A program made the position numbers and the translations under genes. Below are positions 27,601 to 35,553 of a DNA stretch of 64,000 nt, one piece after another. Source of the DNA: an uncultured Bacteroidia bacterium (GTDB lineage: Bacteria; Bacteroidota; Bacteroidia; Bacteroidales; Prolixibacteraceae); assembly GCA_903907075.1 (NCBI GenBank), contig CAIVMQ010000009.1, forward strand, positions 1-64,000. The letters run 5' to 3'. Numbering within the stretch: position 1 is the stretch's first letter; each line of letters opens with the position of its first letter. Under the pieces are notes generated by a model that saw only the letters and a program-made list of their open reading frames with translations, was not told the origin of the DNA and searched no databases.

Positions 27601-28992
27601 TGCTCATATGCCTCTTCAAGGCCTGTGGGTCCTAACATAAAAAATATCAATTTGATTTATGAATTCCGCACAGCCGCCCTGCTTGCCCTACGCAATGGAG
27701 CCTCTGGAATAGGTTTCTGGTGCTACAATCTGGGCGCTGAAAATCCATGGTCTCGAATAAAACAAGAATATAATCTTGTCTATCCCGGAAAAACAAAATC
27801 AATCACAAGTCGTCGTTGGGAAGCGGTAAGAGAGGGTATTGAAGATTATCGGATTTTAGAAGCGTTGAAATCTGCTCAAAATGATGCAACACTTGATCCT
27901 TCCGTGATACAGAGTATCGATCATCTGATAAACACCAGTCTACCCGAGTTCGTAGATCCGGGTTATCAAGCGATGAAACTGGGATTTTCTCGGGAGGTTT
28001 TTGATTTTATAAGTAGTGATTTAAAAATGACAAATTTTAGAGCTGAAATGATGAGTTGTATTCAGCTATTAAATTCTGTCAAGCACGCAAAAAAGCTTAA
28101 AACATCGGCAGAAAAACTGGGCTTTCCTTCCGGCAAAAAAATAATCCTTCTTCATATCGATGATGTTGGGATGTGCCCTGAAGCAAATACGTCAACCCAA
28201 AATTACATCTCCGGAGGATTTCTTAATTCTGCCGCAGTGATGATGCCATGTCCCAATGCCGAGTCGATTATTAAATGGGCTAAAAGTCATCCGTCAGCAG
28301 ACTTTGGACTCCATCTGACCCTCACAAGCGAATGGGTAAGCCATCGCTGGGGGCCGGTTTCAGACCCCGCCAAAGTTCCAGGATTAATCGATCCGGATGG
28401 TAAGTTATGGCCCGAAGTTCCTGATGTCCTCTTGCATGCCTCCGCGGCAGAGGTAGAAACAGAGATTCGGGCGCAGATCGAAAAATCACTAAAAATGGGT
28501 TACCGTCCAAACCATATCGATACACATATGGGAACTCTCTATGGATCTGAAGGATATATAAAAGCGTTTCTGAAAGTTGCTCAAGAATATCATATCCCGG
28601 GTAATATCATCGATTTTTCAAATCCCGAAACGGCTAATGCCTATCGCAAAACTAGAAGCTTCCCTATTACGGAAGAGGTAATACAAAGTATTGAGCATTA
28701 CAAGATGCCGAAACTGGATAATTTTACCAGTGTGCAGCCCGGAGAGACGTATGAAATCAAACGGACTAACTTTTTCACCCTCGTTAAATCACTTAAAGCA
28801 GGATTAACAGAAATAATTTTCCACCCTTCAGTGCCAACAGAAAACCTAAAATCAATCACAGGAACCTGGCAACAGCGGGGTTGGGAAGGTGATTTATTTG
28901 CTGATCCAGTAGTAATAAAATTCCTTAAAGATGAAGGGGTAATCATTACAGACTGGAAAGAGATTATGAAAAAATTTGATCATATCAATTAA
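24628..28992 (+). CDS. Giant fusion: FG-GAP propeller, DUF4091/GH123-like domain, ChbG deacetylase
   Basis: A 1454-residue exported protein (hydrophobic signal about 23-43). Residues 50-430 form an FG-GAP/PQQ-like propeller with repeats such as VADVNNDGLDEAVI and GDLDGDGKLELVV, which resemble calcium-binding loops. After a linker of about 350 residues, DUF4091 occupies about 790-1145: LYPIDEPGGNGWN holds the likely acidic pair and SRRWEAVREGIEDYRILEAL is the DUF4091/GH123 end signature. From about 1160 a complete ChbG deacetylase domain follows with HIDDVGMCPEAN, IDTHMGT and IIFHPS. GH123 enzymes act on beta-GalNAc, so a hexosaminidase-deacetylase pairing is plausible. The stop is directly followed by the next ATG. 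Confidence 0.88.
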   Translation: MALTMTRNSTKSLSGLPFLKKITPIGIIMLIAAIGIIPQMLSAQKLNLPLKWATNQKSFIESAATVADVNNDGLDEAVITTQEEVVVIGKTGSDLWRWRSKGRFMTYPTVLKRAGKSALIYAADNRGNVTCLDGVGKVIWQATLESGTDWSAGVIADLYNNGHQELIQTDATGNIWIFDALNGTVLKKTKIAGQPVSPSVGDLDGDGKLELVVATTDGSITALTSDLSTIWRLKIGGESESWSCSAPVMFSASNSQVYIIAASSTGEIFCLDAKGKTAWQYPTNVPVSSSISIGDFDQDGEADIFLITHSGIIYRFDERGNVVWNIDMQGRSLAPGAIADVNGDGKLEYVVTTQVGHIFVFNNQGTVIFDHQLPSRAINVTASLGHVTGDNDKLDLVLTGGESGMTYCFQTPSLKNPKLQWTNYRSNIQNTGSWFGLTKSDELRMVPQNLAWNKVLNGEKIQFNITNPKPSTSPLKAQAQCISPNGTKNYAIASIYNKEGQLYLPANFTMPGSYQFSWSVFDSKGTELLSGSRSVTLQPFENDRALASLAIKALNSSAETVSAVLPLSALALRKEATNIEAEATNLAVEQVKIPQSNSVSIESMIKSTGSLNKASKRAIAISEIVTKSANLGSGTSIIAFEGNKWDNRNVDRQLPVAIENPINLNHLAVPGEHHPIPIVLFNITDHLLNGRVVLVNQVPGIKVTLLHAINIATSLGEESWDALPELDESGVISIPALSSREVWIDLEIESNAIGKQNLEFTIQALNGAGVLDAPTNPHDVPAPETKVKVALDILPFTMASSSDFRMCTWSPSTGPEIPSLLAHGNNVFLLTNPIFKYTDKNELIGFDYTVQDKILEQFRGKEVFLLINGLPGINAEFASDGYKKQFNTYLKDLVNHLSSYGFSTNQFALYPIDEPGGNGWNAVNQVVKFGAIANSVNPDVMIYQDGGGELPMFQAMSKSVNVWSPTIDWIADKTPEMDIMRTKKKFLWSYNCSYASSRPVGPNIKNINLIYEFRTAALLALRNGASGIGFWCYNLGAENPWSRIKQEYNLVYPGKTKSITSRRWEAVREGIEDYRILEALKSAQNDATLDPSVIQSIDHLINTSLPEFVDPGYQAMKLGFSREVFDFISSDLKMTNFRAEMMSCIQLLNSVKHAKKLKTSAEKLGFPSGKKIILLHIDDVGMCPEANTSTQNYISGGFLNSAAVMMPCPNAESIIKWAKSHPSADFGLHLTLTSEWVSHRWGPVSDPAKVPGLIDPDGKLWPEVPDVLLHASAAEVETEIRAQIEKSLKMGYRPNHIDTHMGTLYGSEGYIKAFLKVAQEYHIPGNIIDFSNPETANAYRKTRSFPITEEVIQSIEHYKMPKLDNFTSVQPGETYEIKRTNFFTLVKSLKAGLTEIIFHPSVPTENLKSITGTWQQRGWEGDLFADPVVIKFLKDEGVIITDWKEIMKKFDHIN

Positions 28993-30081
28993 ATGAATAA
29001 ACCAGAACGAATACTTTCAGTCGATATCTTTAGAGGAATCGTTATTTCTATGATGATCATGGTCAACTATCCCGGATCATGGGGTTATATGTACGAGCCA
29101 CTTACGCACTCTGCATGGAACGGCATAACCCCAACAGACATGATCTTCCCATTTTTCATCTTTATCGTTGGAGTCTCCATCGCACTCTCCTTCTCCCGCC
29201 AAATCGAATCGTCAGTACCTCGCAATGAGATGGTCAAAAAGATATTCATACGCGGAGTAAAGATCTATCTCCTGGGTTTCTTGCTGCACTACCTGCCGGA
29301 ATTTGATTTAACACGTGTAAATCTTTTTGGTGTATTACAACGGATTGCCGTCGTTTATACCATTTCGGCCCTTTTATTTATCTATACAAACTGGAAAACA
29401 CAAGTTTATCTTGCTACCTCAATACTGCTACTCTATTGGATAACGATGCTATTTATTCCAACCTATGAGTTTAGTGCAGGAACAATGGAGCCAGGGGCCA
29501 ATCTTGCATTTTATATCGACCGTATCCTTTTCCCTGTGCAGATGATCGGCAAACATGGTTGGAGCGCAGAAGGTTTCTACTCTACATTCCCCGCCATTGT
29601 TACTGCAATATCAGGCATGATAGCCGGAAGGGTGATGCTCACCAAAAAAATAACCGAAAATACAGTTATCTGGATACTGTTAGCCGGAGTACTGTGCGTG
29701 ATAGCCGGCTTAGTTTGGAACTGGCATTTCCCAATTAATAAAAAAATATGGTCAAGTTCATTTGTCCTTTTCACCTCTGGATGGGCAGCTATCATTTTGG
29801 CATTAACACTGTTCTTGGTTGATCTTAAAGGATTTAAAAATACCCTACTGGCACGATTCGGAATTATCTTTGGAAGTAATGCAATCGCGATTTATGTGGT
29901 TGCTGATCTCTTTGAAACTACCTATAAATATACCCATATCCATGATTTGGTGTACGAAGGATTGACAAATAGTGGAATGAAGGAGGTCAATGCATCGCTA
30001 ATCTGGTCACTGATCTCCGTCGCCTCATGCTTCGTAGTCGGAGTTTTTTTATACCGAAAAAAAATATTCTTTAAAATCTAA
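28993..30081 (+). CDS. NagX-like DUF5009/acyltransferase integral membrane protein
   Basis: A 362-residue polytopic membrane protein with roughly ten hydrophobic segments. The start, MNKPERILSVDIFRGIVISM, and TPTDMIFPFFIFIVGVSIALS match the heparan-alpha-glucosaminide N-acetyltransferase-like family (COG4299), called NagX when near GlcNAc genes. The human homologue transfers acetyl from cytosolic acetyl-CoA to glucosamine across the membrane. Here it follows two deacetylase domains with no spacing at all, so it could re-acetylate free amino groups or act on transported glucosamine. That role is inference. Confidence 0.88.
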   Translation: MNKPERILSVDIFRGIVISMMIMVNYPGSWGYMYEPLTHSAWNGITPTDMIFPFFIFIVGVSIALSFSRQIESSVPRNEMVKKIFIRGVKIYLLGFLLHYLPEFDLTRVNLFGVLQRIAVVYTISALLFIYTNWKTQVYLATSILLLYWITMLFIPTYEFSAGTMEPGANLAFYIDRILFPVQMIGKHGWSAEGFYSTFPAIVTAISGMIAGRVMLTKKITENTVIWILLAGVLCVIAGLVWNWHFPINKKIWSSSFVLFTSGWAAIILALTLFLVDLKGFKNTLLARFGIIFGSNAIAIYVVADLFETTYKYTHIHDLVYEGLTNSGMKEVNASLIWSLISVASCFVVGVFLYRKKIFFKI

Positions 30082-30098
30082 ATCTTAAAGTCGCGACG

Positions 30099-31454
30099 AT
30101 GCAGGTTAAAGTTTTATTTATATCGGTTGTTTTAATCCCCATTCTGGGATGTTCACAACAACAGGGCAATGTTGAAAAATCAAACGATCTGAGAATTATA
30201 CAGCTCGATCCAACCCATAGCCATGCTGCCGCGGCCCAAAGCGAACAGTTACCCCATATTGATTCCAATATTTATCTCTATTCATCCAATCAAAGTGCCG
30301 TTAGTGCCTATCTTCAGCAAATAAACTCGTTCAATACCAGAAAAGAAAATCCAACAAAATGGAATGAAATTGCCTATTACGGAGAAGATTTTTTGGCTAA
30401 AATGGTTGCCGAAAAAAAAGGAGATATCGTGGTCTTGGCAGGAAATAACCGGGTTAAGATTGATTACATCGAACAATCGATAAATGCCGGAATGAACGTA
30501 TTCTCCGACAAACCCATGGTAATCAATACCGATGGATTTAAGCGACTCGAAAAAATCTATCCGGTGGCTCAACAAAAAGGGGTAGTTCTGTTTGATATGA
30601 TGACCGAAAGGTATAGCCAGATTAACAGTGTACAAAAAGCCTTGATGCAAGACACATTGCTTTTTGGAAGATTACAAATGGGCTCAGCCAATAATCCTGC
30701 AATTCAGGAGTCGAGTGTGCATCATTTCTACCGCGGAGGAAAAGGGTCGAGACCTGCATGGTATTTCGATGTTCTGCAGCAAGGAGAAGGTATTGCGGAT
30801 GTGACCACCCATTTAATTGACTTAACATTCTGGAAAGCATTTCCTAATCAAACAATTGACTATCGAGTAGACGTAAAAATTATTAATGCGAAGCGTTCAC
30901 CTGTGCGGATTTCAAACAGTGAATTTAAGGCAGCGACTTCCTTGCCCGGTATTCCGGCTTCGCTAAATGGATATTTAAAAGATTCTACCCTTGAAGTTTA
31001 TGCCAATGGTTCGATCACCTATGTACTTAAAGGAGTCTATACCAATGTTGAAGTAGAATGGCGTGCGGCAACACCCTTGAACGGAAATGATCTCCGAAAT
31101 GCCTATACACGGGGAACAAAGAGCACCCTATTTATTGCTCAACAATATGGTCAAAAGCAGCCTAAGCTTTGCATTAAAAATGGGAATCTGCTCAGCACCA
31201 AAGAATTCAACCGCCTGCTTATCGAATCATTAGCACGACTTCAAGCTGAATTCCCAGGAATATCATCTTCCACGGATAATCAAACTGTTGAAATTATTCT
31301 ACCTTCGGAAATAAAAAAATCCTACGATCCAACGTTCAAAACATTCATCACCCATATCCGAAATAAAGATTTGCCCAAATGGGAAGTGCCAAATACAGTA
31401 GCAAAATATTTCATTACAACTACAGCGCTAGAAATGGCTAAAGGGAAAAACTAA
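30099..31454 (+). CDS. Gfo/Idh/MocA-like lipoprotein oxidoreductase
   Basis: A 451-residue lipoprotein: lipobox ILGC with Cys18. The N-terminal half is a modified Rossmann domain (DIVVLAGNNRVKIDYIEQSI and NVFSDKPMVIN, where DKP stands for the family EKP). The C-terminal half matches the putative oxidoreductase C-terminal domain, starting near GIADVTTHLIDLTFW. It lies 17 bases after the nagX-like gene and 10 bases before another Gfo/Idh/MocA gene, so the pair is probably cotranscribed. Lipid anchoring puts NAD(P)-type chemistry outside the cytoplasm unless the cofactor is tightly bound. Confidence 0.87.
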   Translation: MQVKVLFISVVLIPILGCSQQQGNVEKSNDLRIIQLDPTHSHAAAAQSEQLPHIDSNIYLYSSNQSAVSAYLQQINSFNTRKENPTKWNEIAYYGEDFLAKMVAEKKGDIVVLAGNNRVKIDYIEQSINAGMNVFSDKPMVINTDGFKRLEKIYPVAQQKGVVLFDMMTERYSQINSVQKALMQDTLLFGRLQMGSANNPAIQESSVHHFYRGGKGSRPAWYFDVLQQGEGIADVTTHLIDLTFWKAFPNQTIDYRVDVKIINAKRSPVRISNSEFKAATSLPGIPASLNGYLKDSTLEVYANGSITYVLKGVYTNVEVEWRAATPLNGNDLRNAYTRGTKSTLFIAQQYGQKQPKLCIKNGNLLSTKEFNRLLIESLARLQAEFPGISSSTDNQTVEIILPSEIKKSYDPTFKTFITHIRNKDLPKWEVPNTVAKYFITTTALEMAKGKN

Positions 31455-31464
31455 CGATACAACC

Positions 31465-32805
31465 ATGACTACAAGACGCGAGTACATCAAAAAAACAGCT
31501 GTTGGATCTGCTGCCTTAACCTTTGGAGGTATTTTACCCGGGTTTAGTGCTAAAAGCTACAGCAACATAATCGGAGCTAATGAAAAGGTCAGGCTCTCTA
31601 TGATCGGTGTTAATTCAAGAGGGAATTCATTGGCACAGAATTTCGCAAAACTGGGAACCTGCGAGATAATCCATATTTGTGACGTCGATTCACGGGCGAT
31701 TGAGAAATGCAGCAATAATGTAGAAAAGATAACCGGTGAGAGGCCTAAAGGATTTAAGGATTTCAGAGAATCTCTGAAAAGTCCTGATGTTGACGCCGTA
31801 GTCGTTGCAACACCTGACAACTGGCACGCTCCGGCTGCCATGCTCGCCATGAAAGCCGGGAAGCACGTCTATCTGGAGAAGCCGTGCAGCTATGCTCCGG
31901 CTGAAGGTGAGATGCTGGTAGAGGGTGCAAAAAAATATAACAAGGTGATGCAGATGGGTAACCAGCGTCGGTCGTGGCCCAATATCGTGCAGGGGATGAA
32001 AGAGCTTAAAGATGGAGCGATTGGACGTGTCTACTTTGCAAAAGGGTGGTACAGCAACAACCGTCAATCGATTGGAATCGGCAAGGAGGCTCCTGTACCC
32101 TCTTGGCTCGACTGGGATCTATGGCAGGGACCGGCTACGCGTATGCCTTATAAAGATAATTATGTGCATTATAACTGGCATTGGTTTTGGCACTGGGGAA
32201 CAGGCGAAGCCCTAAATAATGGTACGCATATGGTAGATCTGATGCGCTGGGGATTAGGTGTCGACTACGCCGCCAAGGTGACCTCTGCAGGTGGCCGGTT
32301 TCGCTTTCAAGACGACTGGCAAACCCCAGACACACAGGTTATCGGAATGGAATTCGCGAACAATACGGCCCTCTCCTGGGAAGGACGCAGCTGTAATCCT
32401 CATAAAAGCGAGGGTGCCGGCGTTGGGGTAACGTTCTTTGGAGAAAAGGGATCGATGGTAACACAAGGAGGCGATGATTATACCTTTTATGGCCTCGACG
32501 ATAAAGTGATAAAAAGCGTCGCAAGCGATATCAAAATTGACACCTCTAACCTTATGAATCCCGGAGAAAAACTGGATGCACTACATCTTCAAAATTTCCT
32601 CGATGGCATAACTAAAGGGACACCATTAAATTCAGATATCGTTGGTGGACATAAGAGTACGTTACTGGTTCAGTTAGGGAATATTTCACAACGCACCGGC
32701 AGAACCCTCAATATCGATCAACAAAATGGGCATATTCTTAACGACCCTGATGCCATGAAATTATGGTCACGCGAGTATGAAAAAGGGTGGGAAATGACCT
32801 TGTGA
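31465..32805 (+). CDS. Tat-exported Gfo/Idh/MocA family oxidoreductase
   Basis: A 446-residue protein. TTRREYIKK at 2-10 plus a neutral hydrophobic run gives a Tat-type signal. The Rossmann domain begins at VRLSMIGVNSRGNS, with LEKPC at about residue 140 as the family catalytic-loop motif. The C-terminal domain carries HYNWHWFWHWGTGEALNNGT, a stretch typical of the exported members in Bacteroidota. It is similar to the protein at 40325-41707 (both have SAKSY and an IIGAN motif before the Rossmann fold), so these are paralogues within the locus. Substrate unknown. Confidence 0.9.
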   Translation: MTTRREYIKKTAVGSAALTFGGILPGFSAKSYSNIIGANEKVRLSMIGVNSRGNSLAQNFAKLGTCEIIHICDVDSRAIEKCSNNVEKITGERPKGFKDFRESLKSPDVDAVVVATPDNWHAPAAMLAMKAGKHVYLEKPCSYAPAEGEMLVEGAKKYNKVMQMGNQRRSWPNIVQGMKELKDGAIGRVYFAKGWYSNNRQSIGIGKEAPVPSWLDWDLWQGPATRMPYKDNYVHYNWHWFWHWGTGEALNNGTHMVDLMRWGLGVDYAAKVTSAGGRFRFQDDWQTPDTQVIGMEFANNTALSWEGRSCNPHKSEGAGVGVTFFGEKGSMVTQGGDDYTFYGLDDKVIKSVASDIKIDTSNLMNPGEKLDALHLQNFLDGITKGTPLNSDIVGGHKSTLLVQLGNISQRTGRTLNIDQQNGHILNDPDAMKLWSREYEKGWEMTL

Positions 32806-32919
32806 TAAAGCGCAAGCGATTACTAATATTCCTACTAGTTTAATTTTCTAGAAACACCAATACAAACAGGGTTTGCGTACACAATTAACCTAACCTTATT
32901 AAAACAAAAAAGATTTAAA

Positions 32920-33885
32920 ATGAAAATAGTCGTACTTGATGGATATACATTAAATCCTGGTGACCTAAGTTGGAATGGATTAAAAGAACTGGGTAACCTG
33001 ACGGTTTACGATCGGACGGAGAAAATCAGCTCCGACATAGTAACTGCCATCGGCAATGCAGAAATAATCTTCACCAATAAAACTCCGCTCTCGGAAGAAG
33101 TACTCAAACAGGTTCCAAACTTGACGTATATTGGCGTTTTGGCCACAGGTTATAATATCGTAGATACCGCAGCAGCTAAAAATCTTGGTATTACCGTTAC
33201 TAATATACCAACCTATGGAACAATGGCAGTGGCACAGATGACCTTTGCCTTAATTCTCGAATTATGTCATCACGTGGGAGACCATAGCCGATCTGTTTAC
33301 GACGGAGAGTGGAGCAAGTGCCCCGATTTTTGTTTTTGGAACACACCCCTAATTGAACTCTCAGGAAAAACCCTCGGAGTTATCGGATTTGGTCGTATCG
33401 GTCAAGCAACGGCAAAAATAGCTCTGGCATTTGGGATGAAAGTAGTGTTTACCAGCAACACTAAGCGTGCTGAATTAGAGGGTGAAAATTGCACCTTTCT
33501 TTCACTCGATGAATTATTCGCTAAATCAGATATCATATCACTGCATTGCCCATTAACCGAGAGCAATACCGGAATCATCAATAAAGAAAATATTTCTAAG
33601 ATGAAAGATGGAGTACTGATTATAAACACCTCACGCGGTCCTCTTGTGAACGAACCCGATTTAGCAGAAGCGCTTAACAATGGAAAAATCGGCGGTGCGG
33701 CGCTCGATGTAGTTTCTATTGAACCAATAAAACGTGAGAACGAATTACTAAATGCAAAGAACTGCATCATCACACCTCATATTGCCTGGGCCCCAAAAGC
33801 TTCGAGAGAGAGATTGATGCATACCGCTATTGAAAATCTACTTCTCTTTCTCAAGGGGACACCACAAAATCGTGTAAATCCATAA
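32920..33885 (+). CDS. D-2-hydroxyacid dehydrogenase (glycerate dehydrogenase-like)
   Basis: A 321-residue cytoplasmic NAD-dependent dehydrogenase. The nucleotide-binding motif GVIGFGRIGQA starts near 153. The catalytic set is Arg in NTSRGPLVNE near 240, Glu in SIEP near 267 and His in TPHIAW near 286. The C-terminal TPHIAWAPKASRE is typical of glycerate dehydrogenases/hydroxypyruvate reductases. It precedes an RraA-type and an HpcH/HpaI-type gene, implying breakdown of a sugar-derived 2-keto or 2-hydroxy acid. The 114-base gap before it may hold a promoter. Confidence 0.9.
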   Translation: MKIVVLDGYTLNPGDLSWNGLKELGNLTVYDRTEKISSDIVTAIGNAEIIFTNKTPLSEEVLKQVPNLTYIGVLATGYNIVDTAAAKNLGITVTNIPTYGTMAVAQMTFALILELCHHVGDHSRSVYDGEWSKCPDFCFWNTPLIELSGKTLGVIGFGRIGQATAKIALAFGMKVVFTSNTKRAELEGENCTFLSLDELFAKSDIISLHCPLTESNTGIINKENISKMKDGVLIINTSRGPLVNEPDLAEALNNGKIGGAALDVVSIEPIKRENELLNAKNCIITPHIAWAPKASRERLMHTAIENLLLFLKGTPQNRVNP

Positions 33886-33926
33886 CGTTAGACAACAAGA
33901 TTATACTAAATTCAAAATTTAAAGAA

Positions 33927-34664
33927 ATGTTGCCATTAAGTGATTTATTAAAACTAAAACGTTGGAATACTCCAACCATCTACAATGGATGGGAACAAAT
34001 TACCCAAAGAGACAGGACCAAAGGGTTTAATCTTGAGGAGACAACCGATTTTATGCCCGAATTTGGTCCGATGATTGGTTATGCGGTAACGGTAACGATT
34101 CAACCCTCTACGCCGGGATCAAATCCAAATGCATGGGCCGAATACCGCGAGTATATCGCATCGCTGCCCGGCCCTAAAATCATTGTGATGCAAGATCTTG
34201 ACAAGCCCACTACGATTGGCTCTTTCTGGGGAGAGGTAAGTGCGAACAGCCATAAATCATTGGGTTGCGTAGGCGTTATCGTTGATGGCGCAATACGTGA
34301 TCTTGACGAGATGAAATGTGCAGGTTTTAAAGCACTTGCACGTCGATTATGCGTTGGTCATGCTTATGCTGCACCAATTAGCTGGGGACAACCTGTTGAA
34401 GTATTTGGAACGAAAGTTAAAACGGGAGATTTAATACATGCCGACAAACATGGATTTTTAATCATTCCAGAAGAGGATCAACCTCGTATTCTTGAGGCAT
34501 CCTTATTTATGGATAATAACGAATGTGATACCGTGATCAAAGCGGCACTAAAATACGATCAAATCGACGAACAAGTAAAAATCGCAGGCGCTATGAACGG
34601 AGCCGCTAAAGCATTTGGTCAAGCAGCAGTAAATGCTCTTGGCAAGGAAGGAGAATGGAAATAA
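33927..34664 (+). CDS. RraA-fold aldolase/decarboxylase-like protein
   Basis: A 245-residue cytoplasmic protein of the RraA/4-hydroxy-4-methyl-2-oxoglutarate aldolase family. GEVSANSHKSLGCVGVIVDG and AIRDLDEM form the metal- and pyruvate-binding loop. True RNase E inhibitors are shorter (about 160 residues); this longer form, next to a dehydrogenase and a class II aldolase, points to keto-acid metabolism. Its stop overlaps the next gene's start region. The exact reaction is unknown. Confidence 0.85.
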   Translation: MLPLSDLLKLKRWNTPTIYNGWEQITQRDRTKGFNLEETTDFMPEFGPMIGYAVTVTIQPSTPGSNPNAWAEYREYIASLPGPKIIVMQDLDKPTTIGSFWGEVSANSHKSLGCVGVIVDGAIRDLDEMKCAGFKALARRLCVGHAYAAPISWGQPVEVFGTKVKTGDLIHADKHGFLIIPEEDQPRILEASLFMDNNECDTVIKAALKYDQIDEQVKIAGAMNGAAKAFGQAAVNALGKEGEWK

Positions 34665-35497
34665 TGGTAGGACAAGCATTTCGAGACGCACTGCGCTCAG
34701 GAAAAAATGTTTATGGAACAATGATCACATCAGCATCTCCCAAGATGTTTGATGTTACACTTAGCTTAAATCTCGACTACGTCTTTTTCTGCGACGAACA
34801 TGTCTCGTATAACCCCGACACCTTAAGCTGGATGTGCCGTGCCTATAAAGCCGCTGGAATCACCCCTATCGTTCGTATCCTGGAGCCCAGTCCGTTCCTG
34901 GCCACTAAGGCTCTCGATGCTGGTGCGGGAGCAATCCTGGTCCCATATATCGAAAAAATCGAAGATGTCTATGAGCTAATTGGTGCAGTAAAATACCGCC
35001 CGCTAAAAGGGGAGAAACTTAAACGGATACTCTATGGTAAAGAGAAGCCAACACCAGAACTCGAGACTTATTTAAAAAATCACAATAAAAATCATACCCT
35101 ATTATTAAATATCGAGAGTCCTGCGGGTGTTGCAAACATGGAAGAGTTCTTCAAGATACAATCTGTTGACGGACCCGGTGTTGATGGTATCGTCTTAGGT
35201 CCTCACGACCTCTCCACATCGTATAATATGCCAGAGAAATACCTGAGTAAAGAATTCCTCGAGCTAAGTTGTGGAATTATCCAAAAAGCCAGAGCTTGCG
35301 GAGTGGCTGCTGGAGGTCATAATGGATCCAGAGGAACATTAGATCTCCAATCAGCATGGGCAAAAGCAGGAGCAAATATCATTATGCATAGCTCCGACAT
35401 GTTCCATTTTGCAGATAAGATGCAGGATGATCTAAATAGACTCCGTGAAATCAAAGGTGACAAACTAAATACCGAACGTTCGACTGAAAGTATTTAA
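34655..35497 (+). CDS. HpcH/HpaI-family class II aldolase
   Basis: A TIM-barrel aldolase of 280 residues if begun at the ATG at 34655, or 277 if begun at 34664. GGAG at 34650-34653 lies only one base from the first ATG but ten from the second, and the second overlaps the rraA-type stop as TAATG, so 34664 is the better start. Metal ligands are expected at Glu in LNIESPAGVANMEEF and Asp in VLGPHDLS. Relatives cleave 2-keto-3-deoxy acids (for example L-rhamnonate-derived) to pyruvate and an aldehyde. With rhamnosidases in the locus, a rhamnose-acid route is possible but the dehydratase is not seen. Confidence 0.88.
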   Translation: MEIMVGQAFRDALRSGKNVYGTMITSASPKMFDVTLSLNLDYVFFCDEHVSYNPDTLSWMCRAYKAAGITPIVRILEPSPFLATKALDAGAGAILVPYIEKIEDVYELIGAVKYRPLKGEKLKRILYGKEKPTPELETYLKNHNKNHTLLLNIESPAGVANMEEFFKIQSVDGPGVDGIVLGPHDLSTSYNMPEKYLSKEFLELSCGIIQKARACGVAAGGHNGSRGTLDLQSAWAKAGANIIMHSSDMFHFADKMQDDLNRLREIKGDKLNTERSTESI

Positions 35498-35553
35498 AGA
35501 ATTGAACTGTAAAGATGCACATAGTGAAGAATTGAAGTAAAAAATCTAACTAA

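Noticed and set aside
32845-32854. Palindrome TTTCTAGAAA before the dehydrogenase gene
   Set aside because: Short, common by chance, and not linked to a promoter box.
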